Source: an uncultured Verrucomicrobiota bacterium (GTDB lineage: Bacteria > Verrucomicrobiota > Verrucomicrobiia > Limisphaerales > UBA1096). Taken from it: DNA of 5,626 nucleotides. Shown here in pieces: positions 1-5,626 of this stretch. The translations under genes were made by a program, and so were the position numbers. The stretch is from assembly GCA_913050205.1 (NCBI GenBank), contig CAJXAU010000132.1, positions 1 through 5,626 of the forward strand. Reading direction: 5' to 3'. A model generated the notes under the pieces. The model was not told where the DNA came from, did not search any database, and saw only the letters and a program-made list of their open reading frames with translations. Position 1 is the stretch's first letter, and each line of letters starts with the position of its first letter.

Positions 1-1079
1 TGTGGCGGGTTCAGGATCGGGGTCGACATCATCGATCCGAAGATGCCGCCATTGGTGATGCTGAAGGTGCCGCCGGTCAGGTCGGTCAGGTCGATATTAC
101 CGGAACGCGCTTTCTCCGCGTAGTCGATGATTGCCTTCTCGATCTCCGCCAAAGACAGGTGGTCGGCATCGCGCACGACCGGGACGACCAGACCCTTCTC
201 CGTTGAGATGGCTACGCCGATGTGTTGTCGGTGGTACTGTACCATGTCGGTGCCGTCGATCGCGGCGTTGACGCTGGGCACCGCTTTAAGTGCGCGTACG
301 ACCGCCTTCACGAACAGAGACATGAAGCCCAGCTTTACGCCGTGGGTTTCAATAAATTCCTTCTGGCATTTTTTGCGCAGATCGATGATCTGACTCATGT
401 CAGCCTCGTTGAACGTCGTCAACATGGCCGCCTCGTGCTGCGCGCTGACCAATCGGTTGGCGATGGTGCGGCGCATCATGCTCATTCGCTTGCGCGTGAC
501 CTCGCCGACCTCCGCGGGGGCGGCCACCGAAGTGTCCGGTTCAGGCGTGCTACCGACGTTGTCGTTGCTGGCGATGGGTGTGTCTGTGGCGGTTGCCTTC
601 ATCTCCTCAGCAGCTGCCAGTACGTCCTCCTTTAGGATACGGCCGCCCTTGCCGGAACCGGCGACCGCGTTCAGGTCGATCCCCAGTTCCTCGGCGTGTA
701 CCTTGGCCGAGGGCGTCGTCAGGACTTCTTCCGCTTGGCCAAGCGGTTTGGCTTCGGCGGGGGATGCTGGCTCGGCTGGGGACTCCGCTTGGCCAAGCTC
801 CGGCTCAATGCTCGCGGCCACCGGCTCTGCAGTCGGGGCTTCGCCGGATTCATCGATGGTGGCCAGCACGCCGCCGATCGGGAGTTCGTCGCCGATCTTT
901 GCCTGGGTGGTGATCACTCCGGCCACCTCGGTCGGGATTTCCTGAGAGGCCTTGTCGGTCTCGATCTCGCAGATGATGTCTCCGGCGTTGCAGTACTCGC
1001 CGGTGTTTTTTTTCCAGTCGGCCACGTAGACCGACTTGATGGATTCGCCGACGGCGGGAACGTTGATTTGGGTGGGCAT
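1..1079 (-). CDS. sucB: 2-oxoglutarate dehydrogenase E2, dihydrolipoyllysine succinyltransferase (3' end cut by window)
   Basis: E2 core of the 2-oxoglutarate dehydrogenase complex: it accepts the succinyl group made by E1 on a swinging lipoyl arm and transfers it to CoA in the cytoplasm. The ATG is at 1079-1077 and 359 codons are present. Domains seen: a lipoyl domain (about residues 2-77) with the motif ETDKASQE, in which K43 is the expected lipoylated lysine; an Ala/Pro/Glu-rich linker (about 78-120); a peripheral subunit-binding domain (about 122-158, ending VAGSGKGGRILKEDV); a second linker; and the start of the acyltransferase domain (from about 193: RKRMSMMRRTIANRL, then KLGFMSLFVKAVVRALK and LTGGTFSITNGGIFGSMMST). 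The closing segment matches SucB more closely than pyruvate-type E2 proteins, from memory of E. coli SucB. The catalytic HxxxD motif lies beyond base 1. It follows sucA after 9 bp with no Shine-Dalgarno site; the upstream bases are AT-rich. The first linker contains two copies of a palindrome-encoded LGQA (residues 95-98 and 113-116). Confidence 0.96.
   Translation of the reverse strand, partial: MPTQINVPAVGESIKSVYVADWKKNTGEYCNAGDIICEIETDKASQEIPTEVAGVITTQAKIGDELPIGGVLATIDESGEAPTAEPVAASIEPELGQAESPAEPASPAEAKPLGQAEEVLTTPSAKVHAEELGIDLNAVAGSGKGGRILKEDVLAAAEEMKATATDTPIASNDNVGSTPEPDTSVAAPAEVGEVTRKRMSMMRRTIANRLVSAQHEAAMLTTFNEADMSQIIDLRKKCQKEFIETHGVKLGFMSLFVKAVVRALKAVPSVNAAIDGTDMVQYHRQHIGVAISTEKGLVVPVVRDADHLSLAEIEKAIIDYAEKARSGNIDLTDLTGGTFSITNGGIFGSMMSTPILNPP
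731..746. repeat. CTTGGCCAAG palindrome, 16-bp perfect form
   Basis: CCGCTTGGCCAAGCGG is its own reverse complement over 16 bp, the longest simple copy in the window. It lies in the first E2 linker and encodes LGQA (residues 113-116) in codon phase CTT-GGC-CAA. With the copy at 787-798 it forms a 15-bp direct repeat (730-744 and 784-798) spaced exactly 54 bp, or 18 codons, apart. Confidence 0.8.
787..798. repeat. CTTGGCCAAG palindrome, 12-bp form
   Basis: GCTTGGCCAAGC is a perfect 12-bp palindrome in the sucB linker, encoding LGQA at residues 95-98. It has the same codon phase as the copy 54 bp away. Confidence 0.75.
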
Positions 1080-1088
1080 GAAATTAAA

Positions 1089-3923
1089 TTACAGGGTGAA
1101 GGCTTCCTCGATGAGTTTGGCCTGCTCGAGCAGGTGGATTGCGCGTGAACCGGTGGCCGGGCTGGCCGAGGCATCGCGTCCAGCATAAGTGATCTCCTGC
1201 CCCAGCAGTTTGCGCAGGCGCGGTTCCATGAATGTCCAGGCGCCCATGTTTTCTGATTCCTCCTGACACCAGACAAAGTGCCCAGCCTCGGGATGATGCC
1301 GGAGCGCCTCTCGCAGCTTGGCCTCGTGAAACGGGTAGTGCTGCTCGATGCGGACGATGGCGGCATCGTCGATGTTATTTTTCTCCCGGTACTCCTCAAG
1401 ATCGAAGTACACTTTGCCAGTGCAAAAAATGACGCGCTTGGCCGAGGTGTTTTTCCTCGTGTCCGGAATAATCTCGAGGAATTCGCCCTCGCTGAGTTCC
1501 TCGAGCGACGTGGTGCAGCGTGGGTCGCGCAACAGGCTCTTGGGCGTCATCAACACTAGCGGCTTGTTAAAGGGACGATACACCTGACGCCGGAGTGAGT
1601 GGAACAAATTGGCCGGGGTGGTGAAGTTGCCGACTTGAATGTTGTCCTCGGCGCACGCTTGCAGGAAGCGCTCCAGCCGGCCGCTCGAGTGCTCCGGCCC
1701 CTGTCCCTCGTAGCCGTGCGGCAGCAGCAGCACAATGTTGGACGTCTCGTTCCATTTGCTCTCCGAAGAGGCGATGAATTGGTCGATGATCACCTGTGCC
1801 CCGTTGGCGAAATCACCAAACTGCGCCTCCCACAAAAGCAGCATGTTGGGGTAATCCAGCGAGTATCCGAATTCAAAACCGAGCACGGCGGCCTCGGTCA
1901 ATGGGCTGTTGAAAATACGGAAATCGGCCTGTTGCGGTGCGAGCTTGCGGAGCGGCAGATAGCGGCGGCGCGTGCCCACTTCGTAGTACACGGCGTGCCG
2001 GTGGCTGAACGTGCCGCGGCGAACGTCCTGCCCGGACAGGCGTACCGGGATGTCCTCGGTCAACAGTGTGCCAAAGGCCAGCGCCTCGGCCATGCCCCAG
2101 TCGATGGGGCGTTCGCCCTCGACCATTTCACGCCGCTGCTTGATGAGGCGTTGAATCTTTGGGTTCACCGCGAACTCTTCCGGTTCGCTGGTCAACGGCA
2201 GGCCCACCTCGCGAAGTCGTTCCAGGTTGACTGCGGTGTTGGCCGGGTCGAACACTTCCGGGGTGGAGAGCTGGGGACGGATGGCTGGCTTTAGTTTGTG
2301 TGTCTCGCTGCGTGACTCGTTGCGTGCGCACTCGAGTGCCGTCCGAAACGAGTTTCGGAACGATTCGGCCTCCTCATGGTCGACCACGTTCTCCTCGATA
2401 AGCGACTTGAGAAACACCTCGCTGACGAGTGGTTGCTTGGCAATTGCAGCGTAAATGCGTGGCTGGGTGAAGCTCGGTTCGTCGCCCTCGTTGTGGCCGT
2501 GCTTGCGGTAGCAGACGATGTCCACCACCACGTCCCGGCCGAATTGCTGCCGGAAATCCAGCGCCATCTCGATACAGTGTACCGCGGCCACCGGGTCGTT
2601 GCCGTTTACGTGAAAGATCGGCACGTCGAGCATCTTGGCCGTGGCCGTGCAGTAGAGTGTAGAGCGTGCGTCATGTGGCAGCGTGGTGAAGCCGATCTGA
2701 TTGTTGACGACGATATGCACTGTGCCGCCGGTTTTGTAGCCGTCGAGCTGCGACATGTTAAACGTCTCTGCCACGATGCCCTGCCCGATGAACGCGCCGT
2801 CCCCGTGGATCACCACCGGCAACACCTTTTTGCGTTCCGCCGAATCGTTCAGCAACCGTTGGAAGGCACGCGCCTTGCCCTGCACCACCGGAGTTACTGC
2901 CTCAAGGTGGCTCGGATTCGGCGCGAGGTTGATGCTCACTTTGCCGCCGTCGACCGATGACCGGGTGTTCTCGAATCCGAGGTGATATTTCACATCGCCG
3001 TCCCCGTGGGCACCCTGTTGCACGTAGTTGTCGCTGAATTCGTCGAACAAAAACTTGTAATCCTTGCCGATGATGTTGGCCAACACGTTGAGCCGGCCGC
3101 GATGCGCCATACCCATCGCAATCTTGAAAATGCCGCGGCTCGGTGCCCCCTGGACGATCGCGTCGAGCACTGGGATCAACGTCTCACCTCCCTCGAGTGA
3201 AAACCGCTTCTGCCCCACATAGCTCGTGTGCAGGAACCGCTCAAACTGCTCAGCGTCCATCAGGCTCTTGAGAATGCGCCGTTTCTTTTCACCCGAAAAT
3301 TGCGGCCGATTGCGCGAGGACTCCATTCGGTCACGCAGCCAACGCCGGATCTCAAAATTCTGGATGTGCATGTACTGCGCCCCGACCGTGCGGCAGTAAG
3401 TGTCCTGCAAAATTTGCAAAATCTCGCGCAGCGTTTTCTGGCCCCCGCCCCCCGCAGTGCCGGCGTTAAACTCATGGTCCAGGTCTGCATCGGTAAACTT
3501 GAAATTATGCAGATCCAGCTCCGGCAACTCCTTTTTGTTGAATCCCAACGGGTCAAGGTTCGCGACGTAATGCCCAAGCATCCGGTAGGCAAACAGTAGG
3601 TGCGAGAGACGCCCCTGCCGCATCGGGTCCGCCGCTGGCAGCGTGGGTGCCGGTTCCGCGCTCGGCACCACCGGGGCGGCGATTCCATTTTCGCCACCGT
3701 TGCGGTTGGATCCCTCCCGGTCCGGCTCGAGCTGTGATCCCAGTTCGAACCCCTCAAAAAACGCACGCCACGTGGCATCCACACTCGTCGGATTCACCCG
3801 CCACTGTTCGTAGTGCTCCTCCAGTAATTGGGTGTTCTCCGCGTGGCCGACTTGACCACGTGGTTTTTGGCGTTCCTCAGTGGAGAGTCCGGATGACGTA
3901 CCCCCCCTCACCGGCGTTTTCAT
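1089..3923 (-). CDS. sucA: 2-oxoglutarate dehydrogenase E1 component
   Basis: Thiamine-diphosphate-dependent E1 of the 2-oxoglutarate dehydrogenase complex, which decarboxylates 2-oxoglutarate and succinylates the E2 lipoyl group in the TCA cycle. At 944 aa it is close to the usual length (E. coli SucA is about 930). Seen in order: an N-terminal E2-interaction helix (about 31-62, LLEEHYEQWRVNP...WRAFFEGF); a Pro/Ala-rich linker (about 70-100); the dehydrogenase E1 domain (about 200-535) with GMAHRGRLNVL (271-281), the TPP/Mg motif GDGA (374-377) through NN (407-408), and HGHNEGDEP (475-483); the pyrimidine-binding transketolase-like domain (about 605-800) with HGYEGQGPEHSSGRLERF (736-753); and the C-terminal domain (about 815-940). 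Nothing key is missing, and it is not fused to an E2 domain as in actinobacterial Kgd. The start is the ATG at 3923-3921. It has no clear Shine-Dalgarno site, and residues before about 30 are not recognisably conserved, so a later start is possible. Codons 6-8 contain a run of seven G. It is the first gene of the sucAB operon. Confidence 0.97.
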   Translation of the reverse strand: MKTPVRGGTSSGLSTEERQKPRGQVGHAENTQLLEEHYEQWRVNPTSVDATWRAFFEGFELGSQLEPDREGSNRNGGENGIAAPVVPSAEPAPTLPAADPMRQGRLSHLLFAYRMLGHYVANLDPLGFNKKELPELDLHNFKFTDADLDHEFNAGTAGGGGQKTLREILQILQDTYCRTVGAQYMHIQNFEIRRWLRDRMESSRNRPQFSGEKKRRILKSLMDAEQFERFLHTSYVGQKRFSLEGGETLIPVLDAIVQGAPSRGIFKIAMGMAHRGRLNVLANIIGKDYKFLFDEFSDNYVQQGAHGDGDVKYHLGFENTRSSVDGGKVSINLAPNPSHLEAVTPVVQGKARAFQRLLNDSAERKKVLPVVIHGDGAFIGQGIVAETFNMSQLDGYKTGGTVHIVVNNQIGFTTLPHDARSTLYCTATAKMLDVPIFHVNGNDPVAAVHCIEMALDFRQQFGRDVVVDIVCYRKHGHNEGDEPSFTQPRIYAAIAKQPLVSEVFLKSLIEENVVDHEEAESFRNSFRTALECARNESRSETHKLKPAIRPQLSTPEVFDPANTAVNLERLREVGLPLTSEPEEFAVNPKIQRLIKQRREMVEGERPIDWGMAEALAFGTLLTEDIPVRLSGQDVRRGTFSHRHAVYYEVGTRRRYLPLRKLAPQQADFRIFNSPLTEAAVLGFEFGYSLDYPNMLLLWEAQFGDFANGAQVIIDQFIASSESKWNETSNIVLLLPHGYEGQGPEHSSGRLERFLQACAEDNIQVGNFTTPANLFHSLRRQVYRPFNKPLVLMTPKSLLRDPRCTTSLEELSEGEFLEIIPDTRKNTSAKRVIFCTGKVYFDLEEYREKNNIDDAAIVRIEQHYPFHEAKLREALRHHPEAGHFVWCQEESENMGAWTFMEPRLRKLLGQEITYAGRDASASPATGSRAIHLLEQAKLIEEAFTL

Positions 3924-3954
3924 GGGAGAAGTCTAAAGTGGAGGAGACTGTGAG

Positions 3955-3972
3955 CCAATCCGAATCGATTGG
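3955..3972. promoter_or_regulatory. Inverted repeat in the divergent sucA/cytochrome intergenic region
   Basis: Two 6-bp arms, CCAATC (3955-3960) and GATTGG (3967-3972), flank a 6-bp centre, giving an 18-bp symmetrical site; an overlapping 8-bp palindrome AATCGATT lies at 3963-3970. It is in the 110-bp gap between the sucA start and the divergent TTG at 4034, where an operator for either gene could sit. A related CGATTGGG is at 4000-4007. I could not place a convincing -35/-10 pair in either direction: TTGACG at 3976-3981 has no good -10 at the right spacing. The operator role is inferred from position and symmetry only. Confidence 0.25.
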
Positions 3973-4033
3973 TTGTTGACGAAAATAGAAGGCTCGCCCC
4001 GATTGGGAAAGGGCGGTTAAATCCCGGCACGCA

Positions 4034-5383
4034 TTGAACCGGTATCGGACACAGAAAATCTTCAGATTGGCTGGGCCGCTCGCTCTCTCATTTGGACTCT
4101 GCATCGCTTGGCCAAGTGCCCGGGCGGACGAGTCGGCGGGTGTCCCCTTGGCCAAGCGCGCGATGCATCTGCTCCGCGATCACTGTGTGAGCTGTCATAA
4201 CCCGGACAAAACCAAGGGTGACCTCGATCTCACCCGGCGACAAACCGCATTGATCGGGGGCGGCGAAGGCCCGGCCCTTGTCGAGGGCAAACCCGGCGAG
4301 AGCCACTTGATTCAGTTTCTCAAGCCGGACAGCGACCCTCACATGCCGCCCAAGAAACAGTTGAGCGACAACCATATCGCCACGCTCAGCCAATGGATCA
4401 AAGCCGGTGCAGAGTGGTTGCCGGAGGAATTGGTTGTCCGGAACCAGTCGGTGGACGCCTCCGAGCTGGGCAACTTGCCGGAGGGGTATCGCCCCGTGTT
4501 TGCGCTTGCTCCTTCGCCGGATGGCAAAAAGCTCGCCGCCGGCCATGGCAATCAGTTGATCATTCACAGTGTGGCAGAAAAAGAGGCCAAGCGCTTGGCC
4601 AAGCTCGACGGCCACCGCGACGTTGTCCAGTCCATCGCATGGAGCCCGGACGGCAGGCACTTGGCTACCGGTGGTTTTCGAAAAGTCATCCTCTGGGACA
4701 CCGCCGACTGGACCTCAGCTGGGGAACTCACCGACCTTCCCGGGCGCGTCACAGCACTAGCCTTCAGCACCGAGAACCAAGCGCTCATCACCGCCAGCAA
4801 TGAACCCGGCCAAGCGGGAGAGATTGTCCTGTGGCAACGTGACAGCTTGGCCAAGCGCTTGGCCTGGCCGGCCCACGACGGCACAGTCTTTGCCATCGCC
4901 CTTGCGCCAGATGGCAAAACGATCGCCACCGCCGGCGAGGATCAGCTCATCCGGTTTTGGAACCTGACCGACGGCAAGCGCCTCATGCAGATCGAAGCCC
5001 ACTCCGCGCCGGTACTCAGCCTCGCCTTTAAGCCGGACGGAACCGCAATTGCCAGTGGCGGTGCCGACAAGGAACTGAAAATTTGGGACACCCAGACTCG
5101 GGAACAAAAAGCGCTCATCACCGGCCACCCCGGGAATGTCGCCGGAATCGCCTGGCCTGCCAAGGACGCCACGCTCATCACCGCCTGTGACGACGGAGTC
5201 GTGAGACTTTGCACCGAGACAGGCAAACGCCCCACGAAATCATGGAACCCAGCGGCGGATCTCCTTCACTGCTTCGGCGTCAACAGCGACGGCACGGTCT
5301 ACTTCGGTGGAGCCGACAATGGTCGGGTCTACGTGTGGGACAAAAAAGGAGTCATCACCCTCACGCTGGGCTGGCAGAAATAA
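4034..5383 (+). CDS. Exported mono-heme cytochrome c (planctomycete type) fused to a WD40 beta-propeller
   Basis: Predicted periplasmic or surface protein of 449 aa. Seen: a signal peptide (basic RYRTQKIFR, hydrophobic LAGPLALSFGLCIAW, cleavage likely after ARA at residue 31); one heme c site, CVSCH (C51, C54, H55), followed by NPDKTKGDLDL; and a likely distal ligand M104 in DPHMPPKKQ. This pattern matches the planctomycete cytochrome c domain (PSCyt1 family) over about residues 45-130. From about 150 to 440 come seven WD40-like units, with WD or similar endings at W221-D222, W267, W309-N310, W351-D352 and W435-D436, and SPDG/APDG/KPDG turns, so a complete seven-blade propeller is plausible. 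The start is TTG: the frame is open upstream only to the TAG at 3986-3988 and contains no ATG there, and the next TTG (4067) would remove the basic n-region. It carries four copies of the CTTGGCCAAG palindrome. Electron partner, ligand and pathway are unknown. Such proteins often neighbour DUF1549/DUF1553 genes, but none is present here. Confidence 0.86.
   Translation: MNRYRTQKIFRLAGPLALSFGLCIAWPSARADESAGVPLAKRAMHLLRDHCVSCHNPDKTKGDLDLTRRQTALIGGGEGPALVEGKPGESHLIQFLKPDSDPHMPPKKQLSDNHIATLSQWIKAGAEWLPEELVVRNQSVDASELGNLPEGYRPVFALAPSPDGKKLAAGHGNQLIIHSVAEKEAKRLAKLDGHRDVVQSIAWSPDGRHLATGGFRKVILWDTADWTSAGELTDLPGRVTALAFSTENQALITASNEPGQAGEIVLWQRDSLAKRLAWPAHDGTVFAIALAPDGKTIATAGEDQLIRFWNLTDGKRLMQIEAHSAPVLSLAFKPDGTAIASGGADKELKIWDTQTREQKALITGHPGNVAGIAWPAKDATLITACDDGVVRLCTETGKRPTKSWNPAADLLHCFGVNSDGTVYFGGADNGRVYVWDKKGVITLTLGWQK
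4107..4116. repeat. CTTGGCCAAG palindrome, 10-bp form, in a signal peptide
   Basis: The perfect 10-bp core lies in the cytochrome gene, read as gCT-TGG-CCA-AGt and encoding A25-W26-P27-S28 at the end of the signal peptide. This codon phase differs from the other copies, so the DNA is conserved while the encoded residues are not. Confidence 0.7.
4147..4156. repeat. CTTGGCCAAG palindrome, 10-bp form, near the mature N-terminus
   Basis: A perfect 10-bp core lies exactly 40 bp after the previous copy. It is read as ccC-TTG-GCC-AAG and encodes P38-L39-A40-K41 just before the heme domain. It continues as TTGGCCAAGCGC (4148-4159), the same 12-bp unit found at 4848-4859. Confidence 0.7.
4585..4604. 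repeat. Compound palindrome between WD40 blades 1 and 2
   Basis: Two overlapping perfect palindromes: GGCCAAGCGCTTGGCC (4585-4600) and GCTTGGCCAAGC (4593-4604), equal to about one and two-thirds turns of a 12-bp period TTGGCCAAGCGC. It encodes AKRLAK (residues 185-190), a basic segment just before the second blade. The whole 20-bp block is the exact reverse complement of 4845-4864. Confidence 0.75.
4845..4864. repeat. Compound palindrome between WD40 blades 3 and 4
   Basis: GCTTGGCCAAGC (4845-4856) overlaps GGCCAAGCGCTTGGCC (4849-4864). This is the same composite as 4585-4604 in inverted order. It encodes SLAKRLA (residues 271-277) in the loop before the fourth blade. A partial copy, GGCCAAGCGGG, lies 37 bp upstream at 4808-4818. 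Confidence 0.75.
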
Positions 5384-5404
5384 AAGTTGCCAAACCACCC
5401 CGCT

Positions 5405-5422
5405 AAACGGACAATTCCGTTT
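5405..5422 (+). terminator. Weak hairpin after the cytochrome/WD40 gene, possible terminator
   Basis: AAACGGA (5405-5411) pairs perfectly with TCCGTTT (5416-5422) around the 4-base loop CAAT. It lies 21 bp after the stop codon and 8 bp before the tRNA. The stem is short, with only three G-C pairs, and the only T run is inside its 3' arm, so intrinsic termination would be weak. It may instead mark a processing site if the tRNA is co-transcribed. Confidence 0.35.
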
Positions 5423-5430
5423 CTTCACCT

Positions 5431-5504
5431 GCGGGTGTAGTTCAATGGTAGAACGCAAGCTTCCCAAGCTTGACACGAGGGTTCGATTCCCTTCACCCGC
5501 TCCA
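5431..5504 (+). tRNA. tRNA-Gly (anticodon CCC)
   Basis: This 74-nt tRNA includes an encoded CCA. The acceptor stem is GCGGGTG (5431-5437) with CACCCGC (5494-5500), with discriminator T5501 and CCA at 5502-5504. The D stem is GTTC/GAAC (5440-5443/5451-5454). The anticodon stem is CAAGC/GCTTG (5456-5460/5468-5472) with loop TTCCCAA, placing anticodon CCC at 5463-5465, which reads GGG glycine codons. The T stem is 5477-5481/5489-5493 with one G-T pair and loop TTCGATT. From memory it closely resembles E. coli glyU, which also has CCC. It lies on the same strand as the upstream cytochrome gene and 47 bp after its stop, so read-through transcription is possible; no separate promoter is evident. 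Confidence 0.97.
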
Positions 5505-5626
5505 CTTTTCCACCCTTCATTCTGAACGGTTTACAGCTTCGACGGAGTTTTGAGGTTTCTGATTCTCACATCGGATTCAACGAGCAGCATATGAGATCTG
5601 ACGTTCTAACTCTGTGCTTCTGTATC

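Noticed and set aside
222..945. Overlapping plus-strand open frames of 111-182 aa
   Set aside because: They lie antisense to sucB, whose translation has clear lipoyl, binding and acyltransferase motifs; the plus-strand products look like low-complexity shadow translations.
1006..1013. Run of eight A on the sucB coding strand with a phase-correct A-AAA-AAC heptamer
   Set aside because: It encodes a plausible lipoyl-domain WKKNTG, no stimulatory structure was seen, and a frameshift product in this housekeeping gene makes no sense.
1599..2294. 231-aa open frame on the plus strand
   Set aside because: It is antisense to the well-supported sucA gene in GC-rich DNA and has no recognisable domain.
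3074..3085. TGTTGGCCAACA, a 12-bp palindrome sharing the TTGGCCAA centre
   Set aside because: It lacks the C/G flanks of the repeat family and encodes VLAN in a highly conserved E1 motif, so protein constraint explains it.
3976..3981. TTGACG as a -35 box for the cytochrome gene
   Set aside because: The expected -10 position reads CCGATT; no acceptable -10 hexamer occurs at 16-18 bp spacing.
4088..4660. 190-aa minus-strand frame with repeated LGQA-like strings
   Set aside because: It is antisense to the cytochrome/WD40 gene. The repeated residues are the palindrome read from the other strand.
5591..5626. ATG at 5591 starting an open frame off the right edge
   Set aside because: Only 12 codons are visible, with no ribosome binding site and no recognisable residues; minus-strand frames there are also short.

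Overview
The window looks like chromosomal DNA from a GC-rich Gram-negative bacterium, most likely of the Planctomycetota/Verrucomicrobiota (PVC) group. The best clue is the secreted protein at 4034-5383: a planctomycete-type cytochrome c domain fused to a WD40 propeller, an architecture typical of that group. Weak or absent Shine-Dalgarno sites at all three protein starts fit this but do not prove it. The phylum is an inference.

Layout. Bases 1-1079 (minus strand) hold the first 359 codons of the E2 subunit of 2-oxoglutarate dehydrogenase (sucB), cut by the window edge. Bases 1089-3923 (minus) hold the complete E1 subunit (sucA, 944 aa), 9 bp upstream of sucB; the two form an E1-E2 operon reading out of the left edge. 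A 110-bp divergent intergenic region (3924-4033) has a small inverted repeat but no convincing promoter. Bases 4034-5383 (plus) encode an exported mono-heme cytochrome c/WD40 protein, followed by a weak hairpin (5405-5422) and a tRNA-Gly(CCC) with encoded CCA (5431-5504). The last 122 bases hold no supportable gene and look less GC-rich.

How the genes work together. E1 decarboxylates 2-oxoglutarate on thiamine diphosphate, and E2 transfers the succinyl group to CoA through its lipoyl arm, so this is a TCA-cycle locus in the cytoplasm. The cytochrome/WD40 protein is transcribed divergently and acts outside the cytoplasm; nothing here links it functionally to the dehydrogenase.

The most unusual signal is a short perfect palindrome with core CTTGGCCAAG, often extended to GCTTGGCCAAGC or CCGCTTGGCCAAGCGG. 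It occurs six times in 5.6 kb, always inside protein-coding sequence, and in all three codon phases (encoding LGQA, AWPS or LAK). The copies sit in linker, signal-peptide or inter-blade segments and are absent from the well-conserved E1 gene. This resembles a highly iterated palindrome, as HIP1 is in cyanobacteria, or a small palindromic element tolerated in coding regions. I know of no description of this particular motif.
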